Part shown: one piece after another, positions 59,789 to 64,000 of the stretch
Numbering within the stretch: the stretch's first letter is position 1
Layout: each line of letters begins with the position of its first letter
Assembly (NCBI GenBank): GCA_038087035.1
Contig: CP051187.1
Span: forward strand, 4,531,001-4,595,000
From: Gloeotrichia echinulata CP02
GTDB lineage: Bacteria > Cyanobacteriota > Cyanobacteriia > Cyanobacteriales > Nostocaceae
Length of the DNA: 64,000 bases
Direction: 5' to 3'
Position numbers and translations under genes: made by a program
The notes under the pieces: generated by a model
The model's input: the letters and a program-made list of their open reading frames with translations, nothing else
What the model was told of the DNA's origin: nothing
Database searches by the model: none

Positions 59789-62511
59789 CCAGTGACATCT
59801 AATTGCTGTTGATTGAGATAGTAATAATGTCCTTTTTTTGCCATTAATTCTGTATGGGTTCCGCTCTCAATTAACACACCTTTATCTAATACCAAAATCA
59901 AATCAGCATTCCGCACTGTGGAAAGGCGATGGGCGATTACTAAAGTGCTTCTGCCTTTGAGAATTGTGTTAAAATTCCTCTGAATAATCCTTTCTGATTC
60001 TGTATCTAGATGGGAAGTTGCCTCATCTAAAATCAACAATTGGGGATTTCCTAATAAAGCTCTAGCAATAGCTATGCGCTGTCTTTGTCCACCAGATAAT
60101 AATCCACCACCTTCACCAATTTGAGTTTCATACCCCATTGGTAATTTTGTAATAAATTCATCAGCACCGGCGAGTTTTGCGGCTTCAATTACCTCTGTTA
60201 ATGGCGCACCGGGATGTCCTAAGCTAATATTATCCCGAATTGTACCACCAAATAAAAAGGTATCTTGGTCAACTACCCCAACCTGTTGACGAAAGGACCG
60301 TAAGGAAAGACTAGTAAGATATTGTCCGTCAATTAATACTTTACCATCGGTAGCAGGATACAACCCCAAAACTAATTTAGAAATGGTTGTTTTTCCTGAA
60401 CCACTACGTCCCACTAACGCTACCATTTGTCCTGATTTCACTTCAAAACTGAGATTTTCTAAAATATTGATATCGCTTTCTGGGTGATAGCGAAATGTGA
60501 CATTATCAAAGCGAATGTTACCTTGAAGTTGGGGTAAGTTTTGCCGGGGTTGCTGGTGTAAATCTTCTTCTGGTTCGGCATCTAATACATCATTAATGCG
60601 TTCTACTGCAATCAGCACTTCCTGCACTTGATTCCACAACACTGTTAAACGTTGGAAGGGGGTAATAATATTCCCTAGCAGCAGATTAAATGCTACTAAT
60701 TGCCCAATAGTTAGCTGGTCGTGAATTACTAAATAAGCCCCAAACCACAGCAAGACGCTAGTGACTATGGCTTGAATTGTGTTACTAAAAATTTGCAGGC
60801 GGTTGCTGATGACTTGTCCAGAAAAGTTGGTTTTTATCTCTTTATTTAATAACTCTTCCCAGTGCCAACGTACTGTTTGTTCTACCGCCGTAGCTTTGAC
60901 TGTTCGCACACCAGTTAAGGCTTCAATTAAGTAACTACTCTCCTTGGCAACAGCGTTAAATATTTCGCGGGAAATTCTTTGTAAAAAAGGTGTGGCTATT
61001 AAGGCTAATAAAGCAAACGGCGGGATAATTACCAACACCAATAAAGCCATTTTCCAACTGTACCAAAACATTAATCCTACATAGATAAAAACTGTAAGTA
61101 AATCTAGGAGGATTGATAATGCTTCGCCAGAAAGGAAGCGTTGAATTTTGCGGTTTTCCTGAACGCGAGAGATAATATCTCCCACATAACGTGACTCGAA
61201 GAAATTCAAGGGTAGCCGCAAAGTATGGCGGATAAATCCCACAATCAGTGCTAAGTCTATCCGATTGGCTGTGTGGTCTAGCAGATATTGACGTAACCCT
61301 GTCATCGCCACGCGAAACAGATTAAACATCAGTAACCCTATCCCGACTGCTGTTAACGTCAGTTCTGATCGCTGCACGACAACGCGGTCTAAAATTAACT
61401 GGGTAAATAGGGGGGTAATCAGTCCAAATATCTGGATAAAGATGGAAGCAATTAACACCTCTACCATCACCAAAGAATGCGGCTTCATCAACTCAAAGAA
61501 TTGCCAAAAAGGTGTGGAAGTCTCTTTGGTATCCTTCAGCATGGCTGTTGGTTGCAGCAGCAGTGTATAACCAGTCCAGTCGGCTTCAAATTCGGCGTGG
61601 CTGAGGGTGCGTTGACCTATGGCGGGGTCGGCGACGATAACGTATTTAGGGGTAATTTCGTAGACAACGATGTAATGTTTGCCTTCCCAGTGGGCAATGG
61701 CAGGTAACTTTTGCTTCGCCAATTGCTTTAGACTAGCTTTCACAGGTCTTGTGGCAAAACCAAGACTTTCAGCCGCTGTCAATAACCCCCGCAAGGATGC
61801 ACCATTGCGGTCTACATTGGCGATATCCCGCAAACGGTTGACACTAAAGCGTTTCCCCCAATAGCGAGACACCATCACCAAACAAGCTGCACCACAGTCT
61901 GAACCACTCTGTTGGGCAAAAAACGGATAGCGCCGCAGCACTTTCTGCCATAAATGCCCAACTCGCTGCGTGGGGTTGGGAAAATAGGCTTTACTAATCT
62001 TTTTTTGGTGCGGATCGGACGCAGATATTGACAAAATCTCTGCATTATGATTTACGATTTTTTCTGCGCTTACAGGGGGCGGCTCGGAGTCCACGACTCC
62101 GGAATTACGGGAGAAGGCTTCACCCCACAAATGCTCGCGAATTGGGGGATACTTAGCCATCAGGGGCAATAACACCTCACCGGGCACAAAGCAGAGATGT
62201 AAATTTACTGAAGCCCTGGCAGCATAAGGCTGGAACTCTGCATCTGGGAACAAGGTAAATTCTCCAAATGAAGCGCCGTCCTCGAGTGTGGCAATTAACT
62301 CACCAGCAGCATCTAGCAATCTTACCTTGCCAGCGATGACTATATAAATACCTGGTTCAACTTCCGTCCCTTGCCAGAATTTGCCGACTTTTGGGGTGAT
62401 AAATTTAACTTGATTGAGATAGTGCTGGAATTCTGCTGGGGTCAGAGAATACCCCAAAGTATTGCTCAACTGTTCCAGGGTAACCAATGGATTGGATAGA
62501 TGTTGCACCAT
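59785..62511 (-). CDS. HetC-like ABC exporter with active C39 peptidase
   Basis: A 908-residue peptidase-containing exporter. It has an N-terminal cyclic-nucleotide-binding-like domain (about residues 40-130, GIYIVIAGKVRLLDAAGELI, DGASFGEF) and a C39 peptidase (about 195-310) with Gln200, Cys206 (SGSDCGAACLVMV), His279 (EGKHYIVVY) and Asp295 (VIVADP) all intact. It continues with a six-helix permease (about 340-610) and an ATPase (VGRSGSGKTT, LSGGQRQRIAIARAL, LLILDEATSHLD). The C39 domain should cut double-glycine leaders during export, and the peptide encoded at 56811-56960 is a fitting substrate. Its start overlaps the end of the DNA-binding protein gene by about 107 bases. Confidence 0.95.
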   Translation of the reverse strand: MVQHLSNPLVTLEQLSNTLGYSLTPAEFQHYLNQVKFITPKVGKFWQGTEVEPGIYIVIAGKVRLLDAAGELIATLEDGASFGEFTLFPDAEFQPYAARASVNLHLCFVPGEVLLPLMAKYPPIREHLWGEAFSRNSGVVDSEPPPVSAEKIVNHNAEILSISASDPHQKKISKAYFPNPTQRVGHLWQKVLRRYPFFAQQSGSDCGAACLVMVSRYWGKRFSVNRLRDIANVDRNGASLRGLLTAAESLGFATRPVKASLKQLAKQKLPAIAHWEGKHYIVVYEITPKYVIVADPAIGQRTLSHAEFEADWTGYTLLLQPTAMLKDTKETSTPFWQFFELMKPHSLVMVEVLIASIFIQIFGLITPLFTQLILDRVVVQRSELTLTAVGIGLLMFNLFRVAMTGLRQYLLDHTANRIDLALIVGFIRHTLRLPLNFFESRYVGDIISRVQENRKIQRFLSGEALSILLDLLTVFIYVGLMFWYSWKMALLVLVIIPPFALLALIATPFLQRISREIFNAVAKESSYLIEALTGVRTVKATAVEQTVRWHWEELLNKEIKTNFSGQVISNRLQIFSNTIQAIVTSVLLWFGAYLVIHDQLTIGQLVAFNLLLGNIITPFQRLTVLWNQVQEVLIAVERINDVLDAEPEEDLHQQPRQNLPQLQGNIRFDNVTFRYHPESDINILENLSFEVKSGQMVALVGRSGSGKTTISKLVLGLYPATDGKVLIDGQYLTSLSLRSFRQQVGVVDQDTFLFGGTIRDNISLGHPGAPLTEVIEAAKLAGADEFITKLPMGYETQIGEGGGLLSGGQRQRIAIARALLGNPQLLILDEATSHLDTESERIIQRNFNTILKGRSTLVIAHRLSTVRNADLILVLDKGVLIESGTHTELMAKKGHYYYLNQQQLDVTG

Positions 62512-63130
62512 GAATGTCTAAATCTTTATCTAATTTGACAAAGTTGATCGGCAAAAATTCGGTATTATCCGAAATATTTGCAGATTTGAGGTCTGCAATC
62601 AAGATTTTGCCACCTTGCTTGCTCTCATTCGCGTTGTCTTCCACATTGCTGGGTTTTGGTCGCGTGGACAATCCCATCTGTTTGAGCAGACGTTTGAGAT
62701 GGCGATCGCTCACCTCGACCCCAAATTCTTTTGTCAGATGTTTCTGAAGCCAGTTCGTTGTCCAGCGTCCAAAAGAATAACCATAATCACGGGGACTATG
62801 GCTGACCAGTTCTTTCAAACGGTCTAAATATTGTTCATTCACCGCTTTAGGGCGACCAATTGGACAATCTTCCCATTGGTGCGCCATCCCAGAGCGGGCT
62901 ATGTGGGTCCAATGTCGTGCTGTGGCTGGACAACAGCCCAATATTTGACAAATTTCGGTTTGAGTTCTTCCCTCATCTGCTAACAACATGATTTCAATCC
63001 GCTGGCTGTAAGATTCGGGTAAATCCTCTTGTAAACTTTTTTGCAGTATTTTACGCTGAAATCTTGTTAAAAAGTTACCTCCTAAATAGCTTGGCTCTTT
63101 GGTCTCAGGTTTTGATTGATAGTAGGACAT
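62405..63130 (-). CDS. Transposase-derived HTH protein, probable regulator
   Basis: A protein of about 241 residues whose residues 45-155 match the paired DNA-binding domains of IS630-type transposases: QTEICQILGCCPATARHW and WEDCPIGRPKAVNEQYLDRL, then the winged segment RWTTNWLQKHLTKEFGVEV and DRHLKRLLKQMGLSTRPKP. The DDE catalytic domain is missing. Instead there are about 85 unrelated residues whose coding sequence overlaps the exporter gene by 107 bases. The ATG at 63130 is preferred over TTG at 63136. This looks like a domesticated DNA-binding protein, possibly regulating the peptide-export genes. A truncated transposase is the alternative. Confidence 0.78.
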   Translation of the reverse strand: MSYYQSKPETKEPSYLGGNFLTRFQRKILQKSLQEDLPESYSQRIEIMLLADEGRTQTEICQILGCCPATARHWTHIARSGMAHQWEDCPIGRPKAVNEQYLDRLKELVSHSPRDYGYSFGRWTTNWLQKHLTKEFGVEVSDRHLKRLLKQMGLSTRPKPSNVEDNANESKQGGKILIADLKSANISDNTEFLPINFVKLDKDLDIHGATSIQSIGYPGTVEQYFGVFSDPSRIPALSQSS

Positions 63131-63136
63131 AAGCAA

Positions 63137-63790
63137 TTCAAAATTGATACCTCTAAATGGTAAAAGCCAAAATCAATAGGCACACTAATAGCGTCTGATA
63201 CGCTCTTAAACTACTATTAGATTCATCTCCACTGGGAATTTTTACGCAAATTCATAATTCTTGATACACTTTGTTACAAAATCTAGAAAACATCTCAAAT
63301 TAACCTGTTATCTGCTGTTATCCCCCCCCCATTTTGACCTTTTTGTACATAGGTGTTATGCCAAAAATTATCAGGTATGGAGTACGGCTTTTCACGTATT
63401 AATGGTTTATTTATCCATCATAAGTGAGCGATGACTGCTACAGTCCAGGACTAAATTATCTATCCAAAGGTAGATGCCCAAAGGCTAACCTAAGATTATA
63501 GGTTATATATATATGGCTTATATATAACGTCCTACTTGTAGACTGGGTAAATCCTAGGGTCATCAATAAATTTTACCAGCGGGAGAAGGGTGCTAAAATC
63601 CATCATGTTAGTTATTTTTTTTACTAAAATATTTTACATGTTACTATCATATAATCGCAAACAAACACCAGAAATATACCTAATTTTTACAAAAATTTTA
63701 CGATCAGAGAATATTCTGTAAGGTTTTTTGAGGTGCGGCTGACTCGATATTGACAAAACTAGTTTTTGCACCTATACAAACCAAAACTTT
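63137..63790. other. Upstream region of the export operon
   Basis: AT-rich 650-base gap. Features seen are a run of nine C bases at 63321-63329 and an imperfect palindrome of TATATA repeats (63502-63532, GGTTATATATATATGG / CTTATATATAACG). No gene is supported. It likely carries the promoter of the export operon. Confidence 0.5.
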
Positions 63791-63791
63791 A

Positions 63792-64000
63792 ATGAGTAAT
63801 GAGTAATGAGTAATCAGTAATGAGTAATGAGTAATCAGTAATGAGTAATGAGTAATGAGTAATGAGTAATCAGTAATGAGTAATGAGTAATGAGTAATGA
63901 GTAATGAGTAATGAGTAATGAGTAATGAGTAATCAGTAATCAGTAATGAGTAATGAGTAATCAGTAATGAGTAATGAGTAATGAGTAATGAGTAATGAGT
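63792..64000. repeat. STRR array, GAGTAAT/CAGTAAT heptamer
   Basis: About 30 tandem copies of GAGTAAT, with some CAGTAAT, running off the end of the window. Confidence 0.97.

Noticed and set aside
1..64000. Search for a CRISPR array among the many short repeats
   Set aside because: All arrays found are heptamers without spacers, or dispersed palindromes. There is no 25-40 bp repeat with regular unique spacers and no cas gene.

Overview
The window looks like chromosomal DNA of a filamentous, probably heterocyst-forming cyanobacterium (Nostoc/Anabaena/Tolypothrix/Calothrix type). The evidence is cyanobacterial housekeeping genes (CP12, ferredoxin-dependent sulfite reductase, phytochrome with an Rcp-type regulator, Tic20-like and DUF3177 proteins, a CrtD-like desaturase), many GCGATCGC (HIP1) octamers, long arrays of heptanucleotide repeats of the STRR type, and many small palindromic elements. 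The assignment is inferred from gene content, not from a database search.

Layout. 0-2.4 kb: a fused ABC exporter, then tRNA-Tyr and tRNA-Thr. 2.4-5.8 kb: a small accessory patch with a tyrosine recombinase between the tRNA-Thr 3' end and a partial copy of that end, an 11-bp iteron array, an Mrr-like nuclease, a PD-(D/E)XK nuclease and tRNA-Arg. 6-17.6 kb: conserved cyanobacterial genes (ADP-ribosylglycohydrolase, sir, rsmE, a TPR protein, a lipase, a DUF92/phytyl-phosphate-kinase-like protein). 18-21.4 kb: a peptidyl-prolyl isomerase plus an ABC exporter whose C39 domain has lost its catalytic residues. 21.4-24.1 kb: a crtD-like gene and nested mini-transposons. 24.2-29.4 kb: phytochrome, response regulator and hybrid kinase. 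29.4-36.5 kb: a truncated adhesin, guaA, cbiD, a tnpB element, DUF3177 and cp12. 37-42.6 kb: a FIST protein, a dead aldo/keto reductase, then an operon of ABC exporter, AprA-like flavoprotein and dicluster ferredoxin. 42.9-53.5 kb: glyA, a tnpB element with a divergent ribbon-helix-helix gene, Tic20, a FAH-family protein, rpsF, a broken tnpB element, STAS, DedA and argG. 54-64 kb: a PhoX-like protein, then a peptide-export locus.

The most interesting system is at 56.8-63.1 kb. A 49-codon gene (56811-56960) encodes a peptide with a textbook double-glycine leader and a 16-residue tryptophan-containing core. Facing it on the other strand are genes for a transposase-derived DNA-binding protein, a cNMP-binding/C39-peptidase ABC exporter with an intact Cys-His-Asp triad, an HlyD-type adaptor and a PpiC-like isomerase. 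Together they look like a complete machine to cut, export and fold a small secreted peptide. The second exporter locus (18-21.4 kb) appears to be a non-cleaving paralogue.

The intergenic DNA is heavily remodelled. At least two mini-element families keep their target-site duplications (10 bp in one, TA in another), one site shows three levels of nesting, and three tnpB elements lack tnpA. Several genes have starts, ends or linkers made from repeat DNA.
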